Notes: a model not told the origin generated them from the letters alone. Positions 53,367-61,918 are shown, counted from the first letter of the stretch. The stretch is 64,000 bases of DNA from Actibacterium sp. MT2.3-13A (GCF_018139985.1 NZ_JAGSOU010000012.1:52277-116276); one strand, 5' to 3'. Numbers and translations are program-made.

Positions 53367-54632
53367 TCAACGCTCCGGCGTATGCCACTCTGCCGGCGGG
53401 ACGTGCCGCCGCCGCAGCCGCAGGGCCAGGCCGATGGCCACGCCGACGCCGATGGCCACCGTCAGGTCGGTCAGCACCGTCAGCACCAGCGTCAGCACCA
53501 GCAGGATCCGGTCCGACACCGGGCCGGTGGTCATGTAGCCGCGCCAGTGCTGCGGCTCGCTCATGTTCCACGCGGTCAGCATCAGCAGCGCCGCCAGCGC
53601 CGGCATCGCCAGGTATCCCGCCAGCGGCGCGGCCAGCATCATCGCGGCCAGGATCGCCAGTGCATGCACCAGCCCGGCCACCGGTGTGCGCCCGCCGGCG
53701 CGCACATTGGTCGCGGTGCGGGCGATCGCGCCGGTCGCCGGCATGCCGCCGAACAGCGAAGAGCCGACATTGGCCCAGCCCTGGGCCATGATCTCGGCGT
53801 TCGGGCGGTGGCTGCCGTCGATCATGCGGTCGGCCACCAGCGCCGAAAGCAGCGATTCGACCCCGGCCAGGAAGGCAATGATCAGCGCCGAGGGCAGCAA
53901 CTCGACCAGCCGCGCGGGCGAGATGTCGGGCAGGGCGGGGGTGGGCAGGTGATCGGGCAGCGCACCGAAGCGGCTGGCGATGGTGTCCACCGGCAGCGCG
54001 AGCCATGCCGCCAGCGCCGAGCCCGCGGCGATGGCCACGATCAGGCCGGGAAAGCGCGGCGCGGCGCGGCGCAGCGCCATGATCAGCACCATCGTGCCCA
54101 GGCCGATGCCCAGCGCGGCGGGGGAGAGCCCCGCGCGCGCCTGCCACAGCGCGGCCAGCTTGGGCAGGAAATCGGCCGGCACCTCGGCGATCTGCAGGCC
54201 GAGGAAATCCTTCAGCTGGCTGGCGGCGATGATCACCGCGATGCCGATGGTGAAGCCGTTCACCACCGCCTCGGGGACATAGGAGATCAGCGCGCCCACG
54301 CGCAGGTAGCCCGCGGCGATCAGGATCAGACCGGCCATGAAGGTGGCCACCACCAGCCCGTCGTAGCCGTGCTCGGCGATGACGCTGGCCACGACCACGA
54401 TGAAGGCCCCGGTGGGGCCGCCGATCTGCACCCGGCTACCGCCGAGCGCGGAAATCAGGAAGCCCGCCACGATGGCGGTGACCAGTCCCTTTTCGGGCCC
54501 CGCGCCCGAGGCGATTGCGATGGCCAGGCTCAGCGGCAGGGCGACCATGGCGACAGTGACGCCGGCGACGAGATCGGCGGCGAACCCGGCGGCGGTGTAG
54601 CCGCGCAGGGTAGTCAGGATCTTGGGTTTCAT
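53367..54632 (-). CDS. SulP family inorganic anion transporter, lacking a STAS domain
   Basis: The 421-residue protein has about eleven membrane segments and the SulP signatures DLVAGVTVAMVALPLSLAIA, RVQIGGPTGAFIVVVASVIA, NGFTIGIAVIIAASQLKDFL and SLFGGMPATGAIARTATNVR. Typical SulP sulfate or bicarbonate transporters end in a STAS domain; here the protein stops after the last helix with a short RRRHVPPAEWHTPER tail. The substrate could be sulfate, bicarbonate or a dicarboxylate. The ATG at 54632 is preferred; an in-frame TTG at 54671 is the alternative. Confidence 0.9.
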   Translation of the reverse strand: MKPKILTTLRGYTAAGFAADLVAGVTVAMVALPLSLAIAIASGAGPEKGLVTAIVAGFLISALGGSRVQIGGPTGAFIVVVASVIAEHGYDGLVVATFMAGLILIAAGYLRVGALISYVPEAVVNGFTIGIAVIIAASQLKDFLGLQIAEVPADFLPKLAALWQARAGLSPAALGIGLGTMVLIMALRRAAPRFPGLIVAIAAGSALAAWLALPVDTIASRFGALPDHLPTPALPDISPARLVELLPSALIIAFLAGVESLLSALVADRMIDGSHRPNAEIMAQGWANVGSSLFGGMPATGAIARTATNVRAGGRTPVAGLVHALAILAAMMLAAPLAGYLAMPALAALLMLTAWNMSEPQHWRGYMTTGPVSDRILLVLTLVLTVLTDLTVAIGVGVAIGLALRLRRRHVPPAEWHTPER

Positions 54633-54750
54633 GTCAGGACAAGAGTATCGGAATGAAATTGGATGCGCCAAGCTAAGCGCCTCGGTGGGGGAAAGGAAAT
54701 GGCCTCTTTGCGGTTTTTGCCCTTTTTTTTCCGGCGGCGGGATGAATCAC

Positions 54751-54779
54751 TTGACGCCATCGCGCAAATGCCCTTAAAC
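54751..54779 (+). promoter_or_regulatory. Sigma-70-like promoter of rpmB
   Basis: TTGACG and TTAAAC are separated by exactly 17 bases, 69 bases before the rpmB ATG. Confidence 0.6.
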
Positions 54780-54847
54780 CGCGCGGACGGAATTCGCGGC
54801 GCTGCCTTAGCGGCGCCCGCTCTCATTTAGAGACAAGGAAACAAGCC

Positions 54848-55138
54848 ATGTCGCGCGTGTGCGAACTGACCGGAAAAGGCCCGATGACTGGCAACAATGT
54901 CAGCCATGCCAACAACAAGACCAAGCGCCGCTTCCTGCCGAATCTCAACGACGTGACGCTGATCTCCGACGTGCTGGGCCGCTCGTTCAAGCTGCGCGTG
55001 TCGGCCTCGGCGCTGCGCACTGTTGACCATCGCGGTGGGCTCGACGCCTTCCTCGCCAAGGCGAAGGATGCCGAGCTGTCCGAGAAGGCGCTGAAGATCA
55101 AGAAGGACATCGAGAAGGCCCAGGCCGCCGCGGCCTGA
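54848..55138 (+). CDS. rpmB: 50S ribosomal protein L28
   Basis: The 96-residue L28 has the normal alphaproteobacterial length: [40 protein letters not shown] and [24 protein letters not shown] precedes the ATG, a good promoter lies at 54751 and a strong terminator at 55162, so it is a single-gene unit. Confidence 0.97.
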   Translation: MSRVCELTGKGPMTGNNVSHANNKTKRRFLPNLNDVTLISDVLGRSFKLRVSASALRTVDHRGGLDAFLAKAKDAELSEKALKIKKDIEKAQAAAA

Positions 55139-55161
55139 TCGCCTTCCCCGATGCAGTGAAT

Positions 55162-55196
55162 GCGGCCCCGCCAGCCCGGCGGGGCCGCTTCGTTTT
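55162..55196 (+). terminator. Rho-independent terminator of rpmB
   Basis: GCGGCCCCGCC and GGCGGGGCCGC form an 11-bp stem, followed by TTCGTTTT. Confidence 0.92.
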
Positions 55197-55238
55197 GCCC
55201 CCTTTCCGGGGCCGCGCGCCCTGCCTATAGTCGCGCCG

Positions 55239-55580
55239 ATGACCCGGATACGCCCGACCCTCGCCCTTGCCCTGTCGCTGATGCTGGCCGTGACCTCGCT
55301 CACGCTGGCGGTCGCGCGTGGCCAGGCGCCGGTTGCGGGCGTGATCGAGCTGTGCTCGGGGGCGGGAATGGCGGCGGTGCCAGTCGATGCCGAGGGCAAG
55401 CCGACCGGCCCGGCGCATGTCTGCCCCGACGGGGTGGCGGCGCTGGTCAATATCGACATCGCCGCCCCGGCGATGCCGCTGCGGCCGCTGGCCGATGGCG
55501 AGCGGCTGACGATCGCGCGGATGGCCCCGGTGGCCGGCGCCGCGCCGGTGGCCGAGCAGGCCCGCGGCCCGCCGGCCTGA
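55239..55580 (+). CDS. Hypothetical exported protein upstream of copper chaperone
   Basis: The 113-residue protein has an N-terminal signal-like helix (ALALSLMLAVTSLTLAVARG). A conserved-looking VIELCSGAGMAAVPVDAEGK segment is followed by GPAHVCPDGVAALV, with two Cys. It resembles small uncharacterised proteins found next to PCu(A)C genes in Rhodobacteraceae, so a copper role is inferred from position. A TATAGT sits 7 bases before the ATG, suggesting a very short or absent leader. Confidence 0.75.
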   Translation: MTRIRPTLALALSLMLAVTSLTLAVARGQAPVAGVIELCSGAGMAAVPVDAEGKPTGPAHVCPDGVAALVNIDIAAPAMPLRPLADGERLTIARMAPVAGAAPVAEQARGPPA

Positions 55581-55636
55581 GCCCCGCACCCCACCCCCAC
55601 CGACACAGCAAAATCACCGAAAGACAGGAGGACGAG

Positions 55637-56122
55637 ATGTCCCTCACCAAGACCGTTTTCGCGGCCGTCGCCGCCGTTTCCCTTGCCCTGCCCGCACTTG
55701 CCGGGGAGATCATGATCGAGGACGCCTATGCCCGCGCCTCGACCGCGATGTCGAAATCCGGCGCGGCCTTCATGGTCATCAGGAACATGACCGATCAGGA
55801 CGATCGCCTCATCGCCGCCACCTCGGACGTGGCGCAGCGGGTCGAGCTGCACACCCATGTCTCGGACGCCAACGGCGTGATGAAGATGATGGAAATCGAG
55901 GAAGGCTTCGCCATTCCCGCCGGCGGCGCACATGCGCTCCAGCGCGGCGGCGACCATGTCATGTTCATGGGCCTGAACCGGCCGCTGGCGCAGGGCGACG
56001 TGGTGACCCTCACCCTGAGCTTCGAGCAGGCCGGCGACATCACCGTCGAGGTGCCGGTGGACCTGGAGCGCCAGCCCGCGCAGGCGGTGAACGGCATGGG
56101 CGGGATGAAGATGGGCAACTGA
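55637..56122 (+). CDS. Copper chaperone PCu(A)C
   Basis: This 161-residue periplasmic protein has a signal peptide (residues 1-22, ending ALPALA) and a cupredoxin-like DUF461 domain. The copper-binding H/M motif is visible: VELHTHVSDANGVMKMMEIE and then HALQRGGDHVMFMGL. PCu(A)C delivers Cu(I) to the CuA or CuB site of cytochrome oxidase. AGGAGG precedes the ATG. It lies 56 bases after the hypothetical exported protein, probably in the same unit. Confidence 0.93.
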   Translation: MSLTKTVFAAVAAVSLALPALAGEIMIEDAYARASTAMSKSGAAFMVIRNMTDQDDRLIAATSDVAQRVELHTHVSDANGVMKMMEIEEGFAIPAGGAHALQRGGDHVMFMGLNRPLAQGDVVTLTLSFEQAGDITVEVPVDLERQPAQAVNGMGGMKMGN

Positions 56123-56271
56123 GCCCGGCGCGGGGGCGGTCCTGTCGGGCCGGCCCCGCCTCTCCATCCGCCCGCCCCGCGCAAAAGCGACACCCATGTC
56201 GCGGGCGGATCAGACGGGCCACGCGACCCGTGGCAGGAGGCCCTGTTCACGCAACCTGAGCAGGGCCCTCC

Positions 56272-56823
56272 ATGCAGACCGTCCATACCATTCCCGACGC
56301 TTTCACCGCCGCCGAATGCGAGCGAATCGCGGCCCTGGCCGAGACCGGCCGGCTGGCCGATGCCGGGCTGGTCGGCGGCGTGGCCAACCACAGCCTGCGC
56401 CGCGCCGACATCGCCTGGCTGGACGAGATCGAGGGCGCGGAATGGGTGACCGACCGCATCTTCGAACTGGTGCGCGAGGCGAACCGCGCGGTGTTCGATT
56501 TCGAACTGCGGGATTTTTCCGAAAGCGCGCAGGTGGCGCGCTATGGCGCCGAGCGGTCGGGTCATTTCGGATGGCATTCCGATATCGGCGACGGCCCGCT
56601 GGCGCGGCGGCGCAAGCTGACGCTGGTGGTGCAGCTCTCGGACCCGGCGGCCTATGAGGGCGGGGTGCTGGAACTTATGCCCGACAGCAATATCCGGGCC
56701 GCCAATGCCGCGCAGGGCAGCGCCACGCTGTTCCCCAGTTTCGTGCTCCACCGGGTGACGCCGGTGACGCGCGGCACGCGCCATTCGCTGACCATCTGGG
56801 CGCACGGCCCCGCATTCCGCTAG
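56272..56823 (+). CDS. 2OG-Fe(II) oxygenase (PKHD/prolyl-4-hydroxylase type)
   Basis: The 183-residue protein has the iron triad and 2-oxoglutarate Arg in order: H102 and D104 in FGWHSDIGDG, H160 in FPSFVLHRVTPV and R170 in RGTRHSL. LTLVVQLSDPAAYEGGVLEL is the typical double-stranded beta-helix strand. It should hydroxylate an unknown protein or small substrate. It is convergent with the sirtuin gene, overlapping by four bases. Confidence 0.9.
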   Translation: MQTVHTIPDAFTAAECERIAALAETGRLADAGLVGGVANHSLRRADIAWLDEIEGAEWVTDRIFELVREANRAVFDFELRDFSESAQVARYGAERSGHFGWHSDIGDGPLARRRKLTLVVQLSDPAAYEGGVLELMPDSNIRAANAAQGSATLFPSFVLHRVTPVTRGTRHSLTIWAHGPAFR

Positions 56824-57515
56824 GGGCGGGCCAGCATCTCTGCCACCCATTCCGGCACGATCCGCGAGGCCGGGCCGTGCCGGGCCGCGTCGAAATCCGA
56901 CACCGTATCGGAGGGCTCCAGGTTCAGTTCCAGCGTCTCGGCCCCGGCGCGGGCGGCGTCCTGCGCGAAGGCGGCCGCCGGGTAGACGTTGCCCGATGTG
57001 CCGATGGCCACGAACAGGTCGGCGGCGCGCAGGGCGTCCCAGATCGCCTCCATGTGGTAGGGCATCTCGCCGAACCAGACGATATCGGGCCGGGTGGCGG
57101 GCGCGGCGCAGGCGGGGCAGGGGGCGGCGGCCTGCATCTCGACGGGGGCTGCCCAGCGGTGCCCGCAGGCCGCACAGAGCGCCCCCGACAGCGCTCCGTG
57201 CATGTGCCAGACCGCCCGCGACCCGGCGCGTTCATGCAGGTCGTCGACGTTCTGGGTGACGATCAGAACCTCGCCCGGATAGTCCTTTTCCAACCTCGCC
57301 AGCGCGTGATGCGCGGCGTTGGGCGCGGATTCGAGGCAGTTGCGGCGCCGCGCGTTGTAGAATTCATGCACAAGGGCGGGATTGCGGGCGAAGCCCTCGG
57401 GCGTGGCGACCTCGTTCAGGTCGTAGCGGCTCCATAGCCCGCCCTTGTCGCGGAAGGTGCCCAGCCCGCTTTCGGCCGACACCCCGGCTCCGGTCAGAAT
57501 CACGATCTTGGTCAT
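56820..57515 (-). CDS. cobB: NAD-dependent protein deacylase (sirtuin, CobB type)
   Basis: The 231-residue class III sirtuin has KIVILTGAGVSAESGLGTFR, TQNVDDLHERAGSRAVWHMH with the catalytic His, and zinc Cys pairs CAACGH and CPACAAP. PDIVWFGEMPYHMEAIWDAL and FVAIGTSGNVYPAAAFAQDA follow. It removes acetyl or succinyl groups from lysines using NAD. It is divergent from the phosphatase gene. Confidence 0.94.
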   Translation of the reverse strand: MTKIVILTGAGVSAESGLGTFRDKGGLWSRYDLNEVATPEGFARNPALVHEFYNARRRNCLESAPNAAHHALARLEKDYPGEVLIVTQNVDDLHERAGSRAVWHMHGALSGALCAACGHRWAAPVEMQAAAPCPACAAPATRPDIVWFGEMPYHMEAIWDALRAADLFVAIGTSGNVYPAAAFAQDAARAGAETLELNLEPSDTVSDFDAARHGPASRIVPEWVAEMLARP

Positions 57516-57558
57516 CGCCGCCTCCTTGCGCTATTGAGGGTGGCAAAAGGAGGCCGTC

Positions 57559-58008
57559 ATGACCACCCGCATCCTCTTCGTCTGCCTCGGCAACATCTGC
57601 CGCTCGCCCACCGCGCATGGCGTGTTCGAGCACCTGGCCCGCGAGGCCGGCGTGCCCGTCCATGTGGAAAGCGCCGGCACCGGGGGCTGGCATGTGGGCG
57701 ATCCGCCCGACGCGCGCGCGGCGGCCGAGGCGGCGCGCCGGGGCTATGACCTGAGCCACCTGCGCGCGCAGCAGGTGCGGGCCGAGGATTTCCACCGCTT
57801 CGACCTGATCGTCGCCATGGACCGCTCCAACGTGGCCGCGCTGGAGCGGATGCGCCCGATCGACAGCGAAACCCCGGTCGAGCTGTTCCTCTCCTTCGCC
57901 GGGACCGAGCGGCTGGAGGTGCCCGACCCCTATTACGAGGGCGGCTTCGACCTGGTGCTGGACCTGATCGAGACGGCGAGCCACGGGCTGCTCGCCCGGC
58001 TGCGCTGA
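57559..58008 (+). CDS. Low-molecular-weight protein-tyrosine phosphatase
   Basis: The 149-residue protein has the Cx5R loop near the N-terminus (ILFVCLGNICRSPTAHGVFE; C9, R15). The general-acid Asp is in EVPDPYYEGGFDLVLDLIE. It would dephosphorylate phosphotyrosine in proteins. AAGGAGG precedes the ATG. It may act opposite an unlinked tyrosine kinase; none is nearby. Confidence 0.94.
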   Translation: MTTRILFVCLGNICRSPTAHGVFEHLAREAGVPVHVESAGTGGWHVGDPPDARAAAEAARRGYDLSHLRAQQVRAEDFHRFDLIVAMDRSNVAALERMRPIDSETPVELFLSFAGTERLEVPDPYYEGGFDLVLDLIETASHGLLARLR

Positions 58009-58056
58009 GTCGGCCGGCAAAGGGCGCCGTTCAGCGCCCCTGCCGCTGCCTCCCTG

Positions 58057-58356
58057 TCACTTGCAGAAGGCCTGCGCGGTGGCGCCGAAATTCTGGTAGC
58101 GTTCCCAGAACGCCGCGTGACCGCGATTGGCGGACTGGCGCACAACCTGCGCCTTGTGCGGATCGCGGAAGAAGCTGGCGGCGAGTTTCTGGTCGCCCTT
58201 GGTCAGTGTCAGGTTCGCCGCCTCCTGGATGCAGCCGCAGAGGTTGCGGTTGGCGGCGTCGCGGTTGGACGTCAGGCAGGCGTTCTCGATCACGCCGGCC
58301 TGGGCGGTGCTGGCGGCCATCACGACGGCCACGGCCCCGAATGTCAGGTATCTCAT
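58057..58356 (-). CDS. Conserved hypothetical periplasmic protein
   Basis: The 99-residue protein has a signal peptide (residues 1-20, MAASTAQA then GV). Four cysteines follow, in NACLTSNRDAANRNLCGCIQ and the C-terminal AQAFCK. LTKGDQKLAASFFRDPHKAQ and HAAFWERYQNF are further conserved-looking parts. The cysteines probably form disulfides in the periplasm. Unknown function; it resembles small conserved Rhodobacteraceae proteins. Confidence 0.8.
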   Translation of the reverse strand: MRYLTFGAVAVVMAASTAQAGVIENACLTSNRDAANRNLCGCIQEAANLTLTKGDQKLAASFFRDPHKAQVVRQSANRGHAAFWERYQNFGATAQAFCK

Positions 58357-58517
58357 GTCTCTGCCTCGCCCCGGTGGAGCAGGGCGGCGGTTTGGCCCGC
58401 CGTCCCGTTTGGTTCGGATAGTGGCCGGAGTATGCCCAATCCGGGCGCCTCTTTCAATCGGGCGTGGCGCCGCAGCGGAGCGGGCGCAGCGCCGGAGGGC
58501 CAGTCGCGCGAGGGCCA

Positions 58518-58546
58518 TTGACCAAGCCCTGTTTCCACAGCATATG
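58518..58546 (+). promoter_or_regulatory. Promoter of lepA, possibly giving a leaderless mRNA
   Basis: TTGACC and CATATG are spaced by 17 bases. The expected transcription start falls at about 58552-58555, on or next to the lepA ATG (58555). No ribosome-binding site is seen. A CcrM-type GACTC site (58550-58554) abuts the ATG. Confidence 0.55.
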
Positions 58547-58554
58547 CGTGACTC

Positions 58555-60354
58555 ATGACCGATCTCGCACATATCCGCAATTTCTCGATCGTGGCCCATA
58601 TCGACCACGGAAAATCCACGCTCGCCGACCGGCTGATCCAACTCACCGGGACGGTGGCCGAACGCGACATGAAGGAGCAGCTCCTCGACGCGATGGACAT
58701 CGAGCGCGAGCGCGGCATCACCATCAAGGCCAACACCGTGCGGATCGAGTATCCGGCCAAGGACGGCGAGACCTATGTGCTGAACCTGATCGACACGCCC
58801 GGCCATGTCGACTTCGCCTACGAGGTCAGCCGCTCGATGCAGGCGGTCGAGGGCTCGCTGCTGGTCGTGGACGCCACGCAAGGGGTCGAGGCGCAGACGC
58901 TGGCCAATGTCTACGCCGCCATCGATGCCGACCACGAGATCGTGCCGGTTCTGAACAAGATCGACCTGCCGGCGGCGGATTGCGAGCGCGTGGCCGAGCA
59001 GATCGAGGACGTGATCGGCATCGACGCCAGCGACGCCGTCCGGATCTCGGCCAAGACGGGCTTGGGTATTCCCGACGTTCTGGAGGCCATCGTCCAGCGC
59101 CTGCCCGCCCCCAAGGGCCAGCGCGACGCGCCGCTGAAGGCGATGCTGGTGGACAGCTATTACGACTCCTATCTCGGCGTGGTCGTGATCATCCGCGTGA
59201 TCGACGGGGTGATCAAGAAGGGCGACCGCATCAAGATGATGAAGACGGGCGGCGCCTACCCGGTGGACCGCCTTGGCGTGTTCCGCCCGCAGATGGAAGA
59301 CATCAAGGAACTGGGCCCGGGCGAGATCGGCTTTCTCACCGCCTCGATCAAGCAGGTGCGCGACACCCGCGTGGGCGATACCATCACCCATGAAAAGAAA
59401 CCCTGCGCCCAGGCGCTGCCGGGCTTCAAGCCGGCGCAGCCGGTGGTGTTCTGCGGCCTGTTCCCGGTGGATTCGGCCGAGTTCGAGGACCTGCGCGATT
59501 CGATCGAGAAACTGGCGCTGAACGACGCCTCCTTCTCCTACGAGATGGAGACCTCGGCCGCGCTCGGCTTCGGCTTCCGCTGCGGCTTCCTCGGGCTGTT
59601 GCACCTGGAGGTGATCCGCGACCGGATCGAGCGCGAATACGACATCGACCTGATCACCACCGCGCCCTCGGTGATCTACCAGCTGCACATGCGAGACGGC
59701 ACCGTACGCGAGCTTCACAACCCCGCCGACATGCCCGACCTGACCCATGTCGATCATATCGAGGAGCCGCGCATCAAGGCCACGATCCTGGTGCCAGACG
59801 AATATCTCGGCGACGTGCTGAAGCTGTGCCAGGACCGGCGCGGCATCCAGATGGACCTGACCTATGCCGGCAGCCGCGCGATGGTGGTCTACGACCTGCC
59901 GCTGAACGAGGTGGTGTTCGATTTCTACGACCGCCTGAAATCGGTGACCAAGGGCTACGCCAGCTTCGACTACCAGATGATCGGCTACCGCCAGGACACC
60001 CTGGTCAAGATGCAGATCCTGGTGAACGATGAGCCGGTGGACGCGCTGTCGGTGATGGTCCACCGCGACCGCGCCGAGCAGCGCGGGCGGGCGATGTGCG
60101 AGAAGCTGAAAGAGCTGATCCCGCGCCACATGTTCAAGATCCCGATCCAGGCCGCGATCGGCGGCCGGGTGGTGGCGCGCGAGACCATTTCCGCCATGCG
60201 CAAGGACGTGACGGCGAAATGCTATGGCGGCGACGTGACCCGGAAGAAGAAGCTGCTGGAGAAGCAGAAGGCGGGCAAGAAGAAGATGCGCCAGTTCGGC
60301 AAGGTGGAGATCCCGCAGCAGGCGTTTATCAATGCGTTGAAGATGGATGATTGA
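58555..60354 (+). CDS. lepA: Elongation factor 4 (LepA)
   Basis: The 599-residue translational GTPase shows [60 protein letters not shown] and [20 protein letters not shown]. The C-terminal LepA-specific domain ends [17 protein letters not shown] (here [20 protein letters not shown]). It back-translocates or remodels stalled ribosomes. The ATG has no upstream ribosome site, which fits leaderless translation. The fusion gene begins two bases after its stop. Confidence 0.97.
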   Translation: MTDLAHIRNFSIVAHIDHGKSTLADRLIQLTGTVAERDMKEQLLDAMDIERERGITIKANTVRIEYPAKDGETYVLNLIDTPGHVDFAYEVSRSMQAVEGSLLVVDATQGVEAQTLANVYAAIDADHEIVPVLNKIDLPAADCERVAEQIEDVIGIDASDAVRISAKTGLGIPDVLEAIVQRLPAPKGQRDAPLKAMLVDSYYDSYLGVVVIIRVIDGVIKKGDRIKMMKTGGAYPVDRLGVFRPQMEDIKELGPGEIGFLTASIKQVRDTRVGDTITHEKKPCAQALPGFKPAQPVVFCGLFPVDSAEFEDLRDSIEKLALNDASFSYEMETSAALGFGFRCGFLGLLHLEVIRDRIEREYDIDLITTAPSVIYQLHMRDGTVRELHNPADMPDLTHVDHIEEPRIKATILVPDEYLGDVLKLCQDRRGIQMDLTYAGSRAMVVYDLPLNEVVFDFYDRLKSVTKGYASFDYQMIGYRQDTLVKMQILVNDEPVDALSVMVHRDRAEQRGRAMCEKLKELIPRHMFKIPIQAAIGGRVVARETISAMRKDVTAKCYGGDVTRKKKLLEKQKAGKKKMRQFGKVEIPQQAFINALKMDD

Positions 60355-60356
60355 AG

Positions 60357-61142
60357 ATGCAGTGTTTTGTGATTTCCCCGATTGGCGAAGAAGGATCTGA
60401 CACTCGCAAGGCCTCTGACGATGTTTTTGAATTTATTATCCAAGAGGCCTTGGTGCCTCTTGGATTTACCGTCGAGCGCGCCGACATGATTGCCGAAAGT
60501 GGTCTAATCACAACGCAAATTATCGAACGGATTGTCTCCAGTGACCTCGTGGTGGCGGATCTAACCCATCACAATGCGAACGTCTTCTATGAATTGGCGA
60601 TACGGCATATTACCGGGAAGCCATTTATCCACATGATATCCGAAGACGACAAAATTCCATTTGATGTGGCTGCGTCCAGGACGATTATTTACTCTACTGA
60701 TTTGGCTGGAGCGAAGCGGGCAAAACATGAGCTTGCTAAGCAGGCCCAAGCTTTTCGGGATCATTCCTGTAAGGTTGAAAGCCCCGTTTCAGTTGCGCTT
60801 GATTTGAAAGCGCTGAGTAGCAGCGAGGATCCGGTTCAGACTGCCTTGGGCCGTATTGAGGTCGAAATGACCAAGATACGTTCCGAGGTGGCGACGGCTA
60901 TGAAATTGCAGTCTCAAGCGTTTGGTCGAGGGATTCTTGACTTCGCGGTTGGAACAGCATTGGGGTCGGAAAAAACAGGTTGGACCGAAGAGCGCTTGGA
61001 GCTTTTGAAATCGATGTGGGGCGATGGCGCAAGTGCGACGCAGATCGCGGAGGCGCTAGGGGGTATCACTCGAAATGCAGTGATCGGAAAAATTCACAGG
61101 CTCGGTCTCAATAACCGAAAAACGGACTCTGACGGTGAGTGA
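60357..61142 (+). CDS. Fusion of a nucleoside-deoxyribosyltransferase-like (DRHyd/TIR-related) domain and a GcrA DNA-binding domain
   Basis: The protein has 261 residues. Residues 1-95 look like the DRHyd/NDT-like superfamily: CFVISPIGEEGSDTRKASDD, GFTVERADMIAESGLITTQI, then SDLVVADLTHHNANVFYELA and GKPFIHM. This group includes nucleotide or NAD processing effectors of bacterial conflict systems. Residues 110-205 are a helical linker. Residues 209-254 are a GcrA-type DNA-binding domain (GWTEERLELLKSMWGDGASA, GGITRNAVIGKIHRLGLNNR), 34/46 identical to the GcrA of this window, without GcrA's sigma-interacting part. GC is about 48% over 60361-60720, against very GC-rich flanks, which suggests transfer. 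The start is ATG 60357 (or TTG 60351), coupled to lepA. Activity is unproven. Confidence 0.85.
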   Translation: MQCFVISPIGEEGSDTRKASDDVFEFIIQEALVPLGFTVERADMIAESGLITTQIIERIVSSDLVVADLTHHNANVFYELAIRHITGKPFIHMISEDDKIPFDVAASRTIIYSTDLAGAKRAKHELAKQAQAFRDHSCKVESPVSVALDLKALSSSEDPVQTALGRIEVEMTKIRSEVATAMKLQSQAFGRGILDFAVGTALGSEKTGWTEERLELLKSMWGDGASATQIAEALGGITRNAVIGKIHRLGLNNRKTDSDGE

Positions 61143-61214
61143 TATTTCTTGCGCTGTGTAATAGCCGCCATGTTAGGCGATTTCGGTTTCTAAAAGGCTC
61201 TTTCTGATCGTCCC

Positions 61215-61282
61215 GGGCAGCGCCCGACCCGCCCCCACGGGGCGGGCGCTTCTCGCCCACCCCGTCGGGCCGGGCGCTGCCC
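61215..61282. repeat. REP-like nested inverted repeat after the fusion gene
   Basis: Outer arms GGGCAGCGCCCG (61215-61226) and CGGGCGCTGCCC (61271-61282) are perfect complements. Between them is an inner 8-bp stem CCCGCCCC / GGGGCGGG (61228-61246). The inner stem and the GCTGCCCTC end match 45591-45619, after the MFS gene. The gap 61143-61399 holds no gene. Confidence 0.8.
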
Positions 61283-61399
61283 TCTGTTTGGACCTGATCG
61301 GCTGTGGGTCTGGCTTCGCCGGGCGCGTCCACCGTAGGGGCGCCGCAAAATATGCTATCCTGTCCCCGCCGGATCCCCCGGCACAGGGAGGGACAGATC

Positions 61400-61753
61400 A
61401 TGACACCGGAACTTCGCAGCTCGATCCTGCTGGGGCGCGTGACGCATTACACCGAGATCATGCGCACCACGATTTTCACCTATGCGGCCCTTGCCGCCAT
61501 CATCGAATTCGGTCCTGCCGGCTATTCGGTTCCGCTGACGGTGCTGGTGGTGGCCACCGCCGCCTATGGCATCCTCGCCGGCGGCGCCGCGCTCGATGAC
61601 CTCATAAACCTGCGCGAGGATCTGGACGACGCCGTCGCCCAGACGGCCTATGGCCGGGGGCTCAAGGCCCGCAACCTGCCCGCGCTCAAGATGATCTCGG
61701 CGGTGCTGCTGGGGCTGGTCGGGCTGGCCGAGCTTTACGCGATCCTGACCTGA
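61400..61753 (+). CDS. Hypothetical membrane protein (117 residues)
   Basis: The protein has three predicted membrane segments: TIFTYAALAAIIEFGPAGYS, VPLTVLVVATAAYGILAGGA and ISAVLLGLVGLAELYAILT. A soluble loop with LDDLINLREDLDDAVAQTAY lies between. The start at 61400 is preferred because AGGGAGGGACAG precedes it. I do not recognise the family. It returns to the usual high GC after the low-GC fusion gene. Confidence 0.78.
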   Translation: MTPELRSSILLGRVTHYTEIMRTTIFTYAALAAIIEFGPAGYSVPLTVLVVATAAYGILAGGAALDDLINLREDLDDAVAQTAYGRGLKARNLPALKMISAVLLGLVGLAELYAILT

Positions 61754-61777
61754 GCCGCGCCCGGGCCGGCGCCGCCG

Positions 61778-61918
61778 TCAGAGCGAGGATTTGACCTTGC
61801 GGGCCGAGTTGGCCACGGCGTTGCCGGCGGCCGACAGGTCCTGGCCGGCGCCCTCGACCGTGGCGCAGGCGGTCAGGGCCAGAAGGGTCAGCATCGAAAT
61901 CATCAGGCGCAGGGGCAT
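61778..61918 (-). CDS. Entericidin A/B-like small lipoprotein
   Basis: The 46-residue protein MPLRLMISMLTLLALTACAT is followed by VEGAGQDLSAAGNAVANSAR and KVKSSL. The LTAC lipobox predicts a lipidated Cys18, and the short amphipathic GxDxxAxG tail is the entericidin pattern. Such lipoproteins are linked to envelope stress or programmed lysis in enterobacteria; their role in alphaproteobacteria is unknown. GGAGACC lies upstream of the ATG in the message. Confidence 0.85.
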   Translation of the reverse strand: MPLRLMISMLTLLALTACATVEGAGQDLSAAGNAVANSARKVKSSL

